Positions 63,565 to 64,000 of a DNA stretch of 64,000 nucleotides are shown here, one piece after another. Origin of the DNA: Gammaproteobacteria bacterium (GTDB taxonomy: Bacteria > Pseudomonadota > Gammaproteobacteria > DSM-16500); contig JAJPGW010000012.1 of NCBI GenBank assembly GCA_021325575.1, forward strand, positions 1-64,000, in the 5' to 3' direction. Numbering within the stretch: position 1 is the stretch's first letter; every line of letters starts with the position of its first letter. A program made the translations under genes and the position numbers. The notes beneath the pieces are model-generated. The model saw only the letters and a list, made by a program, of their open reading frames with translations. It did not search any database and was not told the origin of the DNA.

Positions 63565-64000
63565 ATGCTACATCAAATACCCGGCTTAGAAGATGTCGAT
63601 TTACATAAAGAGTCTAAATTAGAAGAAGAAGCTACAAAAATTCATCAGAGTACTGCCCCAGCGGATTTAGAAGTTCAATTGATAACGGGTCAATTTAAAG
63701 ATCCTGAGCTAGTTGCAATTCTAAAATCCAAATTAAAGTTAAATTTTGAACCATTAAATTACTCAAAATTTTATAAGTATACCTCGGAAGTTCTGCGTAA
63801 TGTGTTTAACGTTCAATTTAGTGATGTGAGTGCAGACAAACATGATAAACAATTCACTCTTGAAGCTGAGAGACATGTCCGATCACTTCGGCGAAAAGCA
63901 CATTCAGGATCTCCAGCGTTCATTTCGAGAAGATTATCTCGGTCAGGGTTGATGACTTTTGATGCTAAGGACTCTGACTTGCCAAGTCCATCAGTAAGTC
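63565..64000 (+). CDS. Unknown protein, 3' end beyond the window (effector-like)
   Basis: An open frame of 145 codons that runs off the window end. It starts MLHQIPGLEDVDLHKESKL after AACGAGGAAATT, with a near-consensus promoter. The visible part is polar and helical, with a basic Ser/Arg-rich stretch (RSLRRKAHSGSPAFISRR). No family recognised. The upstream signals resemble those of the other effector-like genes here. Confidence 0.65.
   Translation, partial: MLHQIPGLEDVDLHKESKLEEEATKIHQSTAPADLEVQLITGQFKDPELVAILKSKLKLNFEPLNYSKFYKYTSEVLRNVFNVQFSDVSADKHDKQFTLEAERHVRSLRRKAHSGSPAFISRRLSRSGLMTFDAKDSDLPSPSVS

Noticed and set aside
1-64000. tRNA, rRNA, CRISPR, prophage or insertion-sequence genes
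   Set aside because: No cloverleaf with a GTTCRANNC arm, no regularly spaced direct repeats, and no integrase or transposase motifs were recognised by eye.

Overview
This window reads as the chromosome of an AT-rich, host-associated gammaproteobacterium of the order Legionellales (Coxiellaceae- or Legionella-like). The support is an AnkH/LegA3-like ankyrin protein, a panG-panB-panC-panD-coaX operon of the kind found in Francisella and Coxiella relatives, many large eukaryote-like or repeat-rich proteins with no housekeeping role, several amino-acid permeases of the APC superfamily, and PmrA-box-like sites (TTAA-N7-TTAA) upstream of some effector-like genes. Genus and species cannot be fixed from the window alone.

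Layout. 0.1-5.6 kb: a ribosome hibernation factor fused to a cold-shock-like domain, then a complete biotin operon (bioF-C-D-A-B). 5.6-12.1 kb, minus strand: a DUF4015-like glycosidase, a protein with the cholera/pertussis-type ADP-ribosyltransferase signature, ETF-ubiquinone oxidoreductase, a thiolase, an APC permease and a 61-residue leader-like protein. 12.3-20 kb: a 780-residue membrane protein of unknown function, an AAA/ORC-like ATPase, a cNMP-cNMP-PqqD-M50 protease fusion and a KimA-like transporter. 20-22.5 kb: an SDR dehydrogenase and etfBA; with ETF-QO and the thiolase these feed acyl-CoA oxidation into the quinone pool. 22.5-25.1 kb: two unknown proteins and the AnkH-like protein. 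25.2-31.6 kb: DUF378, an APC permease, YciI, a GGDEF-EAL protein, Nudix, a small membrane protein and a fatty-acid desaturase. 31.6-37 kb: effector-like proteins (coiled-coil, TPR and propeller-like). 37-46.3 kb: a PilT-like ATPase, then divergent PBP1c and alpha-2-macroglobulin, a periplasmic defence pair. 46.3-49.5 kb: a 1054-residue protein with a YopT/AvrPphB-like Cys-His-Asp triad, a helical-repeat array and TPRs. 49.8-54.3 kb: a type IV pilin, a pseudo-receiver, a polysaccharide ABC exporter and a YceI-cytochrome b561-YceI operon. 54.4-57.7 kb: the pantothenate/CoA operon. 57.9-64 kb: a GDPD-like protein, a 654-residue effector-like protein, a solo LuxR with two 20-bp lux-box-like sites, a GH5 cellulase, and an unknown gene cut by the window edge.

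How it fits together. Complete biotin and pantothenate synthesis, beta-oxidation electron transfer and several amino-acid permeases suit a bacterium living on host-derived amino acids and fatty acids while making its own cofactors. Around them lie about a dozen genes that look like host-directed effectors. The most specific new calls are the cholera-toxin-like ART (6723-7616), the YopT-like protease (46353-49517) and the LuxR/lux-box/cellulase module (60932-63377). No tRNA, rRNA, CRISPR array, insertion sequence or transposase was recognised. No gene-free stretch exceeds 300 bases; the longest is about 280 bp at 49518-49795.
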